A DNA stretch of 64,000 bases from Pyxidicoccus sp. MSG2 (GCF_026626705.1 NZ_JAPNKC010000001.1:10688001-10752000); one strand, 5' to 3'; numbered from the stretch's first letter, positions 20,401-34,200 are shown. Program-made: numbers and translations. The notes: a model not told the origin generated them from the sequence alone.

Positions 20401-23400
20401 GGCTGGTCTGTACCGGCGGCCGGGGCCTGTCGGTGGGCAGCTCCAGGGCAGGCGGCGCGCCAGCCATCTGCTCTCGCCAGTAGCCCAGCTGCGCCTCCAG
20501 CGCCTCGCCCCGCAGCCACTCCCGCTGCCAGCACGCATGGTCCGCGGCCTGCACCGGTAGTGCCGGAAGCGAGGGGGCCAGGTCGTGAGCGAAGGCCCGG
20601 TAGTGGGCCTCCAGCTCTCGCAGCAGCACCCCCACCGACCAGCCGTCGCAGACGATGTGGTGCATCACCAGGAGCAACACGTGCTCGTCCGCCGCGAGGC
20701 GCAGCAGCTTCGCCCGGACGAGCGGGCCTGTCCGCAGATCGAAGGGGCGCTGGGCTGCGGCCTGGGCGCGCAGTCGCAGCTCCCGCTGGCGCTCCGCCTC
20801 GGGGAGGGCCTCCAGCGCATCCACCGGCAGCGACAGTGCCAGCTCCGGCGAGATGCACTGCACGGGCTGGCCGTCCACCTCCGCGAAGGTGGTCCTGAGT
20901 GCCTCGTGGCGCTGGACGATGGCGTGCAGGCCGCGCTCCAGCACGGCCACGTCGAGCCGCCCGGTGAGCCGCGCGAAGAGGGGCACGTTGTAGGTGAAGG
21001 CGCCGGGAGTGAGCTGCTCGATGAACCACAGACGCTGCTGACCGAAGGACAGCGGCAGCGGGCCCGTCCTCGGCGCAGGCATCAGCGGGGGTGGACGCCA
21101 TTCCCGCGTGTCCTCGCCCAGGGACTGGAGCCGCTCCGCGAGCCTCGCGACAGTGGGCGCTTCGAACAGCGCGCGCACGGGCAGCTCCACGCCGAGCACC
21201 GCGCGCAGGCGCGACACCACCTGGGTGGCGAGCAGCGAGTGACCGCCCAGCTCGAAGAAGTTGTCATGCGCCCCCACACGGGACTGGCCCAGCACGAGCG
21301 CCCAACTCTCGGCCACCCATTGCTCCAGCACGGTCCGGGGCGGCACATGCTCCCGGGAGACCTCATCGAGGTCCGAGGCCGGCAGGGCCTTTCGGTCCAC
21401 CTTGCCATTGGGCGTGAGGGGCAGCGCCGGCAGCGCCACGAAGGCCGAGGGCACCATGTACTCGGGCAGCTTCGCCTGCGCGTGTGCGCGCAGCTCGGCC
21501 GTCGCGGGCGCTTCGCCATGCGGGACGAAGTACGCGACGAGCCGCTTGCCGCCCGGCCCGTCCTCTCGTGCCACCACCACCGCCTCGCGCACGCCGGGGT
21601 GGCGCAGCAGGGCGGACTCCACCTCGCCGGGCTCGATGCGGAAGCCTCGCAGCTTCACCTGCCCGTCCAGCCGTCCGGCGAACTCAATACGCCCGTCCGG
21701 CAGCCACCGCGCCCTGTCTCCGGTGCGGTAGAGCCGGGCCCCGGGACGCACACTGAAGGGGTGCGGAACGAAGCGCTCCGCCGTCAGCTCCGCGCGGCCG
21801 AGGTAGCCCCACGCCAGTCCGTCCCCGCCCGTGTACAGCTCGCCCCACACGCCCACGGGCACCGGCTCCAGCGCCGCGTCCAGCAGGTACACCTGCGTGT
21901 TGGAAATGGGCCGACCGATGGACACCGTGGGCCCCACCTGCCCCGGCTGCGTCATCGGGTTGCAGCAGGTGAAGGTGGTGTTCTCCGTCGGGCCGTACCC
22001 GTTGACGAGCAGCCCTCCCTGGGAGAGCCGCGCCCGCACGGCGGTGGGTGAAAGCACGTCGCCGCCGGCGAGCACCTGCCGCACGCCTGAAAGGGCCTCC
22101 GGCTGCGCGGCCATCATCTGCTCGAAGAGCGCGGCGGTGAGCCACAGCGTGGTGACGCGGTGGCGCACCAGCGCGCGGCCCAGCTCCTCCAGCGAGGGCG
22201 CGTGCTCGGGGAAGAGCACCAGCTTCGCGCCGTTGAGCAGTGCGCCCCACAGCTCGAAGGTGGAGGCATCGAAGGAAATGGGGGCGAGCTGGAGGAGGAC
22301 TTCGCGTTGCGACAACTCCACGAAGCGCGTGCCCTTCACCAGGCGCACCACGCCCCGGTGCGGAATGCCCACGGCCTTGGGCCGCCCCGTCGAGCCCGAC
22401 GTGTACATGACGTACGCGAGCCCGTCGGCGGGCATCGGTTCGCCGTCCAGGGCCTCGGGACTCTCTTCCTCCGCGGGCCCGGGCGAACCGCCCACGTCGG
22501 AAGCCTTCACGGGCTCCAGGGGCACGACGTCCACGCGCAGGTCCGGAGGCAGCCGGGCGAGGAGCGCGGGCTGCGCCAGCAGCACCTGGAGACCTGAGTC
22601 CTCCACCATGAAGGCCAGTCGCTCGCTGGGGTAGGAGCTATCGAGCGGCACATACGCGCCGCCCGCCTTGAGGATGGCGAGCGTGGCCACCACCAGCTCC
22701 GGCGAACGTCCCGCGCAGAGGCCAACGCGGGTGCCCGCCACCACGCCGCGCCGCCGCAGATACCGGGCGAGCTGATTGGCGCGCCCGTTCAGCTCGGCGT
22801 ACGTGAGCCGTGCGCCCTCGGACTCCACCGCCACGGCGTCCGGAGCGCGTGCCGCCTGTGCCTCGAACAAGCCATGGATGCACGCGTCGCGCGGGTACTC
22901 CGTCCGCGTGTCATTCCACTCGACCAACAACCGGTGGCGCTCGTCCTCGGAGAGCAGTGGCAGCTCCGACACCCGCTGCTCCGGCCGCGCCACCGCCGAC
23001 TCCAGCAGCCTCGCGAAGTGCGCAGCCATGCGGGCAATGGTGGCTTCATCGAAGAGGGCGGTGTCGTACTCCCACAGACCCACCAGCCCCTGCTCCGTGT
23101 CGCGCACGAAGAGCGTGAGGTCGAACTTCGACACGCCGGGCTCGAAGCCAGGCTCCTCGGCCGTCACGCCCGGTAGCCGCAGCTCCGCGCAGGGCGCGCC
23201 CTGGAGGACGAAGGAGACCTGGAACAGTGGGGTGCGGCTCGCGTCTCTCGCCGCGCCGGCGCCATCCACGAGCAGCTCCAGCGGCGCTTCCGGGTGGGCA
23301 TAGGCTCCCAGGCACACCTGCCGCACCCGGCGCAGCAGCTCGCGAAAGGTCCATGCGCCAGAGGACACCACCCGCAGCGGCAGGGTGGTGGTGAAGAGTC

Positions 23401-24376
23401 CGACGAGCCCTTCCACCGCACGCGGGCTCCGCCCGGAGCTGGGCGAGCCCACGACGGTGTCCGACTGCCCGCTGTAGCGCGCGAGCAGGACATGGAAGCC
23501 CGTCAGCAGCGTCATGAAGAGGGTGACGCCCTCGCGGCGGCCCAGCGCGCGCACCGCCTGCGAGAGCTCGGGAGACAGCGGCACCGGGAGGACCGCACCC
23601 CGGAAGGACTTCACCGGAGGCCGAGGCCTGTCCGTGGGCAGCTCCAGCGCGGGCGGCGCACCCGCGAGCTGCTCCTTCCACCAGGACACGGCCGGCGCGA
23701 GCGCCTCGTCCGTCAGCCAGGCCCGCTGCCAGACGGCGTAGTCCGCGTAACGCACCGGCAGCTCCGGCAGGGCGGACGGCGTGCCGGTGGAGAGCGCCCG
23801 GTACAGCTCCGTCAGCTCGCGCTCCAGCACGCTGAAGGACCAGCCGTCGCAGACGATGTGGTGCATCACGACGAGCAGCACGTGCTCGTCGCGAGACACG
23901 CGCAGCAGCCGCGCCCGCAGCAGCGGCCCGTGCTCCAGGTCGAACGGCCGCCGCGCCTCGTCGTCCGCGCGCTGGCGGACGGCCGCATCCCGAGCGTCCC
24001 CGACCAGTGCCTCCAGGTCCTCCACCGGCAGCACCACCGCCAGCTCCGGAGCGACGCGCTGCACGGGACGGCCCTGCACCTCCACGAAGGTGGTGCGCAG
24101 CGCGTCGTGCCGCCGGACCACCTCCGCCAGGGCGCGCCGGAGCACGTCCACGTCGAGCGGGCCCTTCAGCCGCGCGAAGAACGGCGCGTTGTACGCATGG
24201 CCTCCGGCATCGAGCCGCGCGAGGAACCACATGCGCTGCTGGGCCAGGGACAGCGGCGCTTCGCCCTGCGTCGATGACGGCACGAGCGGTGGAGGCCTGC
24301 GGGCCCGCCCCGCGCTCGCTACGGACTGCCGGTCATCCTTCTCGTGCTGTGACGCTGGGTGTGTGTTCTCGGGCAT
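11474..24376 (-). CDS. NRPS-A: four modules (C-A-PCP)x4, no thioesterase
   Basis: 4300 residues. PCP serines (GGHS or GGTS) fall at 1047, 2113, 3171 and 4227, so modules are about 1-1090, 1090-2150, 2150-3210 and 3210-4300. C domains keep HHxxxD (HHIVCDGWS, HHIISDGWS). A-pocket residues read by hand (PheA numbering): module 1 DAFWLGGTFK (a valine code); module 2 DQEFAGEVIK (acidic 239 and 322, perhaps a basic amino acid); module 3 DVQFIAQLAK (proline-like); module 4 DALLFGGVIK (hydrophobic, unassigned). No epimerase or methyltransferase domain. The last PCP (FFDVGGTSLLLQ) is of the type preceding a PKS, and the Arg-rich tail NRRENLRRMAQQRRGR may dock to the convergent PKS. It starts 29 bp after the end of NRPS-B, so the two are probably co-transcribed. 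Confidence 0.92.
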   Translation of the reverse strand: MPENTHPASQHEKDDRQSVASAGRARRPPPLVPSSTQGEAPLSLAQQRMWFLARLDAGGHAYNAPFFARLKGPLDVDVLRRALAEVVRRHDALRTTFVEVQGRPVQRVAPELAVVLPVEDLEALVGDARDAAVRQRADDEARRPFDLEHGPLLRARLLRVSRDEHVLLVVMHHIVCDGWSFSVLERELTELYRALSTGTPSALPELPVRYADYAVWQRAWLTDEALAPAVSWWKEQLAGAPPALELPTDRPRPPVKSFRGAVLPVPLSPELSQAVRALGRREGVTLFMTLLTGFHVLLARYSGQSDTVVGSPSSGRSPRAVEGLVGLFTTTLPLRVVSSGAWTFRELLRRVRQVCLGAYAHPEAPLELLVDGAGAARDASRTPLFQVSFVLQGAPCAELRLPGVTAEEPGFEPGVSKFDLTLFVRDTEQGLVGLWEYDTALFDEATIARMAAHFARLLESAVARPEQRVSELPLLSEDERHRLLVEWNDTRTEYPRDACIHGLFEAQAARAPDAVAVESEGARLTYAELNGRANQLARYLRRRGVVAGTRVGLCAGRSPELVVATLAILKAGGAYVPLDSSYPSERLAFMVEDSGLQVLLAQPALLARLPPDLRVDVVPLEPVKASDVGGSPGPAEEESPEALDGEPMPADGLAYVMYTSGSTGRPKAVGIPHRGVVRLVKGTRFVELSQREVLLQLAPISFDASTFELWGALLNGAKLVLFPEHAPSLEELGRALVRHRVTTLWLTAALFEQMMAAQPEALSGVRQVLAGGDVLSPTAVRARLSQGGLLVNGYGPTENTTFTCCNPMTQPGQVGPTVSIGRPISNTQVYLLDAALEPVPVGVWGELYTGGDGLAWGYLGRAELTAERFVPHPFSVRPGARLYRTGDRARWLPDGRIEFAGRLDGQVKLRGFRIEPGEVESALLRHPGVREAVVVAREDGPGGKRLVAYFVPHGEAPATAELRAHAQAKLPEYMVPSAFVALPALPLTPNGKVDRKALPASDLDEVSREHVPPRTVLEQWVAESWALVLGQSRVGAHDNFFELGGHSLLATQVVSRLRAVLGVELPVRALFEAPTVARLAERLQSLGEDTREWRPPPLMPAPRTGPLPLSFGQQRLWFIEQLTPGAFTYNVPLFARLTGRLDVAVLERGLHAIVQRHEALRTTFAEVDGQPVQCISPELALSLPVDALEALPEAERQRELRLRAQAAAQRPFDLRTGPLVRAKLLRLAADEHVLLLVMHHIVCDGWSVGVLLRELEAHYRAFAHDLAPSLPALPVQAADHACWQREWLRGEALEAQLGYWREQMAGAPPALELPTDRPRPPVQTSRGAMLRVPLPTEMTQGLRGLSQQEGVTLFMALLAGFQVLLSRYSGQQDIVVGSPIAGRTQREVEDLVGFFVNTLALRVKVSGELGFRQLLHRVREVCLGAYAHQDLPFEKLVDALQPARDLSRSPVFQVMFAQQNVPSSAVALPGVSLELLDVDPGVASFDLTLFVRETAEGWVSFWEYNTDLFDEATVARMAAHYVRLLEGAVANPEQRLPALPLLTEAERRQTLVGWSWDGVEVPVDPCLYRLFEAQVERAPDAVAVVSEDAQLTYRELNARANQLAHHLVRRGVRTGSFVGVLMDRSCEALVALLGVLKAGAAYLPLDPEYPRERLEYMLSDSGTRLLVTRAGLLERVGALDVGVLEVDAALAGESEENPRQAVPSESLAYLIYTSGSTGRPKAVMTPHRALVSYALGNASIYGLVPEDRVLQFSTLSFDQSVEEIFPALLTGARVVLRTEAMLDPATFCARCEAWGLTLLFLPTAFWGTLTSTLASGAARLPDSVRLVATGGEKVPASQVLQWRRAAPSRVRLTNEYGPTETTVISVVGDLGPVPEAELGWGAVPIGRPTPGVRACVLDAYQQPVPMGVPGELYLGGDVLAHGYLGRPDLTAERFVPDPFGTEPGARLYRTGDLVRQRPDGNLEYVGRADDQVKLRGFRIELGEIESALRKHAGVRDVAVVVREPTPGDKRLVAYVVPDAGAEVRTSVLRSELKTTLPEYMVPSAFVLLGALPLTPSGKVDRKALPAPQEEAGREGYVAPRAGLEEVVADIWAPLLGVRRVGAHDNFFELGGHSLLATQVVSRLREVLQRELPVRVLFEAPTVAELARRIEALHGDAGPQPPPLVPVPRDVAPPLSFAQQRLWFLARLDAGGFSYNVPFFLRLKGRLDVTALERSLADLVQRHEALRTTFIEVDEQPVQRISPRAALSFTLESLEGASEEAIRQRAEAEVRLPFDLEHGPLVRATVLRASADEHVLLLVMHHIVCDFWSSDVLARELKSFYVAHVRGEEAALPALPVHYADFAHWQRDWLRGDVLEAQRAWWKQQLAGAPPVLELPTDRPRPPVQTFRGAQFHQLLPAELPGAVQALSREAGVTPFMLLMAGFHALLARYSGQPDIVVGTPIAGRNHREVEGLIGFFTNTLAIHVKASGDVSFRELLRRVREASLGAYAHQDMPFEQLVDALVPVRDVSRTPLFQVMFVFQQGSAAWELPGISVEEFAFEPGMAKFDLTLFVRETPAGWTSLWEYNTDLFDEATVARMAGHYSRLLEGVLARPEQKLASLPLLTGVERHQVLREWNDTAVPYPALRTVHALFEAQAARTPDAIAASFGDARLSYGELNRRANQLAHHLRSLGVTPDERVGICVERSFHLPLAVLATLKAGGAYVPLDPAYPAERLAAMLEVSGARVLLTQRHLQHVLPSNSATSLILDDADAFSLSPETDPTPTAGPDSLTYVIFTSGSTGAPKGVAMHHASLVNLIHFQRQSSSVPSGRTLQFSAFSFDVSFQEMLATWAGGGELVLISEDVRRDAHALLELMDSRGVERMFLPFVALQNLAEVSEQDGLVPRHLKEIITAGEQLRITPALRLLMQRLPGAVLHNQYGPTETHLATLCVLSGNPEPWPDLPLIGTPIANASIHLLDSHLQPVPVGVPGELYIGGLQVARGYWGRPDLTVERFIPDPFGTRPGARMYRTGDWARYRADGAIEFLGRRDAQVKVRGFRIELGEIEAALAKHPAVRDCVVAAREDGAGRKRLVAWVLGVEGQRPETGTLKTFLKERLPEYMVPTAWVHLDVLPLTPSGKVDRKALPTPDLDGPREDFVPPRTPMEEQVASIWRQLLGQSRVGAQDNFFELGGHSLLATQVVSRLRQALQVEVPVRMLFEAPTVAELAVRLEALVGAEQAPHVPLLVPTPRTGPLPLSFAQQRLWFIDRMEPGSPVYNIPLALRLEGGLDTPALERAIHALVQRHESLRTVFRQDEHGSVQRIVPEAQVPLAAMDLRALPEPAREEESRRRVEEEARRPFDLTTGPLLRLVLLRLGDAEQVLVLNMHHIISDGWSLGVLLRELRELYTAAVAGREPSLPALPVQYADFAVWQRQWLRDDALEAQLDYWRKQLAGVPTALELPTDRPRPPVQTFRGALHSLHLPSPLAEGLRQLGQREGTTLFMTLLAGYQALLSRYTGQEDIVVGSPIAGRNRQEVEGLIGFFVNTLVLRARVTPEAPFRSLLRQVREAALGAYAHQDVPFERLVEALKPPRDVSRSPLFQVMFTLQSTATLALNLPGLAERLVDADSRVSRHDVSLVMWETASGLEGAFEYNTDLFDAATVARLAGHLRAVLEAVVADAGQPVRELPLLNEAERHQLLVEWNGLRVDGPHDACLHTRFEVHARSHPEALAVASPGRSMTYAALDARANQLAWLLRARGVGPERVVALLMERSVDYVVGALGILKAGGAYLPLDPTYPEERLRQLARDSGALVVVTQQSLLPAMRGVDVSTLCLDAEPTLDLQPAHAPRTGVLAENLAYVIYTSGSTGRPKGVAVAHQSVDNLVRWYHEVYSVTREDRNMVVAGLAFDATVLDLWAPLAAGASVHLPSEEPRAELRRLVQWVADEAITLGLLPTPMVEAVLDEAWPEGLRLRVLFAGGDRLHQRPGPRFPATLVNGYGPTECTVIATVGPVASHGEEGVLPHIGRPLANVRAYVMDGTLRPVPVGVWGELYLGGQCLARGYLDRPDLTAERFLPDPFDAAPDARMYRTGDLVRWLPDGNLEFGGRKDNQVKLRGFRIELGEIEAALLAHPAVKDAVVVVREDGPGGKHLVAYHVPSPGDPPTADTLRTFLRRTLPEHMVPALFVQLEAIPLTANGKPDRRALPAPERSEPEGTFTAPREGLEQALAAIWADVLRLERVGAADNFFDVGGTSLLLQAVHVKVEALVGRRVPLLELLRHATVRAQAAHLASDGGPAAPQPATSPSGDNRRENLRRMAQQRRGRSGS
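15021..16565 (-). repeat. Adenylation-domain tract repeated at 31867-33411
   Basis: NRPS-A A3 and NRPS-B A1 share about 1.55 kb at a constant offset of 16846 bases and very high identity, with one diverged patch near 15121-15180. The match stops at the C/A junction (about 16565). Confidence 0.75.
16601..18625 (-). repeat. C-domain/PCP tract repeated at 27073-29096
   Basis: About 2.0 kb covering the end of A2, PCP2 and C3 of NRPS-A matches NRPS-B closely at offset 10471-10472. The change of offset inside the tract marks the frameshift in NRPS-B. Confidence 0.75.
21381..23060 (-). repeat. Val-type adenylation tract repeated inverted at about 46110-47831
   Basis: NRPS-A A1 and NRPS-C A1 are nearly identical in protein and DNA from about WNDT to GKVDRKALPA, except for a longer A2-A3 linker in NRPS-C. 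The copies face opposite ways, so they form a long inverted repeat across the cluster. Confidence 0.7.
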
Positions 24377-24405
24377 TTGGAAATCGAGAATCTACCAGCG
24401 TCACC

Positions 24406-28155
<3,750 letters not shown>

Positions 28156-28241
28156 CTCGATGAACGTCGTCCTCAGCGCCTCGTGACGCTGGACGAGGTC
28201 CGCGAGGCTTCGCTCCAGCGCGGTGACGTCCAGCCGTCCCT

Positions 28242-31200
28242 TCAGCCGCAGGAAGAAGGGGACGTTGTAGGAGAACCCGCCCGCATCCAGGCGCGCGAGG
28301 AACCACAGCCGCTGCTGCGCGAAGGATAGCGGCAGCGCGACGTCGCGAGACCCGGAACGAGCGGCGGCGGAGGAGGCCCCGCGTCGTCGCGTGTGGACTC
28401 GATGCGGCGCGCCAGCTCCGCGATGGTGGGCGCCTCGAAGAGCACGCGCACCGGCAGCTCACGCTGGAGCACTTCGCGCAAGCGCGACACCACCTGGGTG
28501 GCCAGCAGGGAGTGGCCACCCAGCTCGAAGAAGTTGTCGTGCGCGCCCACGCGCCGCACACCCAGCAGTGGCGCCCAGATGTCCGCAACCACCTCCTCCA
28601 GGCCCGCGCGCGGCGCGACGTAGCCTTCGCGTCCCGCTTCCTCCTGGGGCGCGGGCAGCGCCTTGCGGTCCACCTTGCCGCTTGGTGTGAGCGGCAGCGC
28701 GTCGAGGAGCACGAAGGCGGAGGGCACCATGTACTCGGGCAGCGTGGTCTTCAGCTCCGAGCGGAGCACCGAAGTCCGGACCTCCGCTCCCGCATCTGGC
28801 ACCACGTAGGCGACGAGTCGCTTGTCTCCGGGCGTGGGCTCGCGCACCACCACCGCGACGTCGCGCACGCCCGCGTGCTTTCGCAGCGCGGACTCGATTT
28901 CGCCCAGCTCGATGCGGAAGCCGCGCAGCTTCACCTGGTCGTCGGCGCGGCCCACGTACTCCAGATTCCCATCCGGGCGCTGCCGCACCAGGTCTCCCGT
29001 GCGGTACAGCCGCGCGCCCGGCTCGGTGCTGAAGGGGTCCGGCACGAAGCGCTCGGCGGTGAGGTCCGGCCGGCCCAGGTAGCCGTGCGCCAGGACGATA
29101 CCGCCGACGTACAGCTCTCCCGGCAGCCCCGTCGGCACTGGTTGCAGTTGTGCATCCAGCACGCATGCGCGCACGCCGGGCGCCGCCTGACCGATGGGAA
29201 CGCGTCCCTGTTGCAGGTCCTTCTCGGGCACCGGGCCCAGGTCGCCCACCACGCAGATGACCGTGGTCTCGGTGGGGCCGTACTCGTTGGTCAGCCGCAC
29301 GTGTGCTGGCGCCGCGCGCTGCCAGTCCAGCACGCGCGAGGCCGGCACCTTCTCTCCACCGATGCCCACCACGCGCACCGACGGCGGCAGGCGCACCACG
29401 CCGCTGGTCATCGAGGCCGTCAGCTCCGCCCAGAAGGCCGTGGGCAGGAAGAGCACGGTGAGTCCCCACTGCTCGCAGCGTGCGCAGAAGGCCGCCGGGT
29501 CCAGCATCGCCTCCGTGCGCAGGACCACCGTCCCACCCGTGAGCAGGGCAGGGAAGATCTCCTCCACGCTCTGGTCGAAGCTGAGCGTGGAGAACTGGAG
29601 CACCCGGTCCGTGGCCGTCAGCCCGTAGATGCGCGCGTTGCCGAGCGCATACGCAGACACCGCGCGGTGCGGCGTCATCACCGCCTTGGGCCGGCCCGTC
29701 GAGCCGGAGGTGTAGATGAGGTACGCGAGCGACGCGGCCGGTACCGCACGGCCCGGATTCGTGTCCGCCTCACGCGCCACCTCGGCGCGGTCCGCCTCGA
29801 CGTCCAACACCTCGACGTCCAGCGCGCCGGTTCGGGCCAACACCCCCGCGTGCGTGAGCAGCCGCGTGGCGCCCGAGTCCGCCAGCATGTACTCCAGCCG
29901 CTCCCGGGGATACGCCGGGTCCAGCGGCAGGTACGCCGCGCCCGTCTTCAGCACGCCCAGCAGGGCCACCATCGCGTCCAGCGAGCGCTCCAGCAGCACG
30001 CCGACGATGTCCCCCACGCGCACGCCCCGACGGAGCAGGTGGTGCGCGAGCTGATTCGCCCGGGCATTCAGCCCGCCGTACGTGAGCCGCCCCACCTCGG
30101 AGTCGAGCGCCACCGCGTCCGGCGTGCGCGCCGCCTGCGCCTCGAAGAGCGCGTGGAGGCACGACTCGCCAGGGACCTCCGTCCCGGGAGCGTTCCATGC
30201 GGCCAGCATCCGCCGCCGCTCCGCCTCCGTCAGCAGCGGGAGCGAGGACAGGCGCCGCGCCGGCTCCGCGCACGCGGCCTCCAGCAGGCGCGCGTGGTGC
30301 GCCGCCATCCCGGCCACCGTCGCCTCGTCGAAGAGGTCGGAGTTGTATTCCCAGAAGCCCATCCAGCCCCGCGCCGTCTCGCGCATGTAGAGCGTGAGGT
30401 CGAACGTGGCGACTCCGGGGTCGATGTCCAGCAGCCCCAACGACAACCCGGGCAGCGTGACCCTGGGTGGCGCGTCCTGGAGGACGAACATCACCTGGAA
30501 CAGCGGCGAGCGGCTCAAGTCGCGCACGGGCTGCACCGCGTCCACCAGCTTCTCGAAGGGCACGTCCTGGTGTGCGAAGGCTCCGAGGCTCGTCTCGCGT
30601 ACCCGGCGCAGCCACTCGCGGAAGCTCGGGTCTCCGGAGGCATCCAGCCGCAGCGCCAGCGTGTTGACGAAGAAGCCGACCAGGTCCTCCAGCTCGCGCT
30701 GCGTGCGGCCGGCGATGGGCGTGCCCACGACGATGTCCGGCTGTCCGCTGTAGCGAGCCAGCAGCGCATGGAAGGACGCCAGCAGCAGCATGAATGGCGT
30801 GACGTCCTCGCTCCGACACAGCTCCCGGATGGAGTCCGACAGCGCCTCCGGCAGCGGAACCTGCATCAGCGCGCCCTTGAAGCCCTGCACCGGAGGACGG
30901 GGCCGGTCCGTCGGCAGTTCCAGCAGGGACGGGGCCCCCGCGAGCTGGCCCTTCCACCAGGACAGTTGCGCGTCCAGCACCTCTCCGCGCAACCAGTCGC
31001 GCTGCCAGCGCGCGAAGTCCGCGTACTGCACCGGCAGCGGTGCGAGAGAAGGCGCCTCACCCGCGAGCGCCGCCGTGTAGAGCGCCTTCAGCTCCCGCAG
31101 CAGTACGCCGAGCGACCAGCCGTCACACACGATGTGGTGCATGACGAGCAGCAGCACGTGCTCGCCCTCCGCCGCGCGCAGCAGCGTCGCGCGCACCAGC

Positions 31201-34200
31201 GGGCCCACCGCGAGGTCGAAGGGGCGCTGGGCCTCTTCGCGTGCGCGCCGCGCGAGCGTCGCCTGTCGCGCGTCGTCCGGCAGCGCCGCCACGTCCTCCA
31301 CCGCCAGCCGCAGCACGGGCTCCGGTGCGATGCGCTGCACCGGCCGGCCTTCTACCTGCACGAAGGTGGTCCGCAGCACCTCGTGCCGCCGGGTCAGCTC
31401 GCGCAGGCCCTGCTCCAGCGCGACGACGTCCAGCCGCCCCTCCAGCCGGAAGACGAAGGGGACGTTGTACGAGAAGCCTCCGGCGTCCAGCTGCGCGATG
31501 AACCACAGCCGCTGCTGGGAGAAGGAGAGGGGGAGCTCGCCGTCTCTCGGCGTGGGCTCGAGCGGCGGCGGCCGCGCGGCCGTCGTGCCCCGGGGCATCG
31601 CGTCCAGCCGCTCCGCCAGCTCCGCCACCGTGGGGGCCTCGAAGAGCACGCGCACGGGAAATTCCACGCTCAGCGCCGCGCGCAGGCGTGAGGCCACCTG
31701 CGTGGCCAGGAGCGAATGGCCGCCCCGCTCGAAGAAGTGGTCGTTCGCGCCCACGCGCGGCAGCTTCAGCAGTGGCGCCCAGATGTCCGCGACCAGCGCC
31801 TCCGTCGGCGTCCGGGGCGCCACATACGCCACCAGCGTCTCCTGCCCGGGGTCTGGTAGCGCCTTGCGGTCCACCTTGCCGCTGGGAGTCAGTGGCAGCA
31901 CGTCCAGGTGCACCCACGCGGTGGGCACCATGTATTCGGGCAGCCGTTCCTTGAGGAACGCCTTCAGTGCGTCCGTCTCCGGCGCCTCGCCCTCCACGCC
32001 GACGACCCAGGCCACCAGTCGCTTCTCGCCCGGTCCCTGCTCGCGAGCGGCCACCACGCAGTCGCGCACGGCGGGGTGCTTCGCCAGCGTGGCCTCGATT
32101 TCGCCCAGCTCAATCCGGAAGCCACGCACCTTCACCTGGGTGTCGCGGCGCCCGAGGAACTCAATGGCTCCGTCCGCGCGGTAGCGGGCCTGGTCGCCCG
32201 TCCGGTACATGCGCGCCCCGGGCCGTGTGCCGAACGGGTCCGGGATGAAGCGCTCCACGGTGAGGTCCGGCCGTCCCCAGTAGCCGCGAGCCACCTGGAG
32301 TCCGCCGATGTACAGCTCGCCGGGCACGCCCACGGGCACCGGCTGCAGGTGGGAGTCGAGCAGGTGGATGCTGGCGTTGGCGATGGGCGTGCCGATGAGG
32401 GGCAGGTCCGGCCACGGCTCCGGGTCTCCCGAGAGGACGAAGTGGGTGGCGAGGTGCGTCTCCGTCGGGCCGTACTGGTTGTGCAGCACCGCGCCGGGCA
32501 GCCGCTGCATCAGCAGGCGCAGCGCGGGGGTGATGCGCAGTTGCTCGCCGGCGGTGATGATTTCCTTGAGGTGTCGGGGGACGAGGCCGTCCTGCTCAGA
32601 CACCTCGGCGAGGTTCTGCAGGGCGACGAAGGGAAGGAACATTCGTTCCACGCCGCGGACGTCCATCAACTCCAGCAGGGCGTGAGCGTCGCGGCGGACT
32701 TCCTCGGAGATGAGGACGAGCTCTCCACCGCCGGCCCAGGTGGCGAGCATCTCCTGGAAGGAGACGTCGAAGCTGAAGGCGGAGAACTGGAGGGTGCGGC
32801 CGGAGGGGACGGAGGAGCTCTGGCGCTGGAAGTGGATGAGGTTGACGAGGGAGGCGTGGTGCATGGCGACGCCCTTGGGGGCGCCGGTGGAGCCAGAGGT
32901 GAAGATGACGTAGGTGAGGGAGTCGGGCCCGGCGGTGGGCGCCGGGTCTGTCTCGGGAGAGAGAGAGAAGGCGTCGGCGTCGTCGAGGATGAGGGAGGTG
33001 GCGGTGTTGGACGGCAGGACGTGCTGGAGGTGGCGCTGGGTGAGCAGCACGCGGGCACCGGACACCTCGAGCATCGCGGCGAGGCGCTCCGCAGGGTAGG
33101 CAGGGTCCAGCGGGACGTAGGCGCCACCAGCCTTGAGGGTGGCGAGCACGGCAAGAGGGAGGTGAAGAGAGCGCTCGACGCAGATGCCGACGCGCTCGTC
33201 GGGCCCGACGCCGAGGGAGCGCAGGTGGTGAGCGAGCTGGTTGGCGCGGCGGTTGAGCTCACCGTACGACAGGCGAGCGTCGGCGAAACTGGCGGCGATG
33301 GCGTCGGGCTGGCGTGCGGCCTGCGCCTCGAAGAGTGCGTGTACGGTGCGCAGGGCGGGGTAGGGGACGGCCGTGTCGTTCCACTCGCGCAGCACCTGGT
33401 GCCGCTCGACCTCCGTCAACAGCGGTAGCCGCGACAGCGTCTCCATGGGGTTGGCGCAGGCGGCCTCGAGCAGGCGCGTGTAGTGCGCGGCCATGCGGAG
33501 GATGGTCGCCTCGTCGAAGAGGTCGCGGTTGTACTCCCAGCGACACACCCACCCGCCCGGGTCCTCGTAGAAGAAGAGGGTGATGTCGAAGCGCGCCACG
33601 CCGGGCTCGTAGGCGACTTCCTCCACGGTGACGCCCGGCCACTTCAGTACCGCCAGCGGCGTGCTCACGTGGACGAACATCACCTGGAACAGCGGCGAGC
33701 GGCTCGCGTCCCGCACGGGGACGAGCGCGTCCACCAACTGCTCGAAGGGCATGTCCGGGCGGGCGAAGGCACCCAGGCACCCCTCGCGCGTGCGGCGCAG
33801 CAGCTCCAGGAAGGACAGCTCTCCGGACGCGTCCAGCCGCAGTGCCAGCGTGTTGGCGAAGAAGCCGATGAGCTTCTCCACCTCGCGACGGCCGCGTCCC
33901 GCGAAGGGCGTGCCCACGACGAGGTCGGACTGGCCGCTGTAGCGCGAGAGCAGGGCCCCGAAGCCCGCGAGCATCGCCATGTACGGCGTGACGCCCGCCT
34001 TGCGCGCCAGCTCGCGCACGGCCGCCGGCAGCGTCGCGGGCAAGGGCACCGGGAGGATGACCCCGCGGAATGTCTGCGCCGGGGGATGTGGCCTGTCCGT
34101 GGGCAGCTCCAGCACGGGCGGCGCACCCGCGAGCCGCTCCGTCCACCACGCGCGCTGGGCCTCCAACGCCTCACCCTGGAGCCACTCCCGTTGCCAGTGC

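Noticed and set aside
28512-31691. 1059-residue plus-strand frame over NRPS-B
   Set aside because: Antisense shadow of clear C-A-PCP domains; composition is typical of GC-rich shadow frames.
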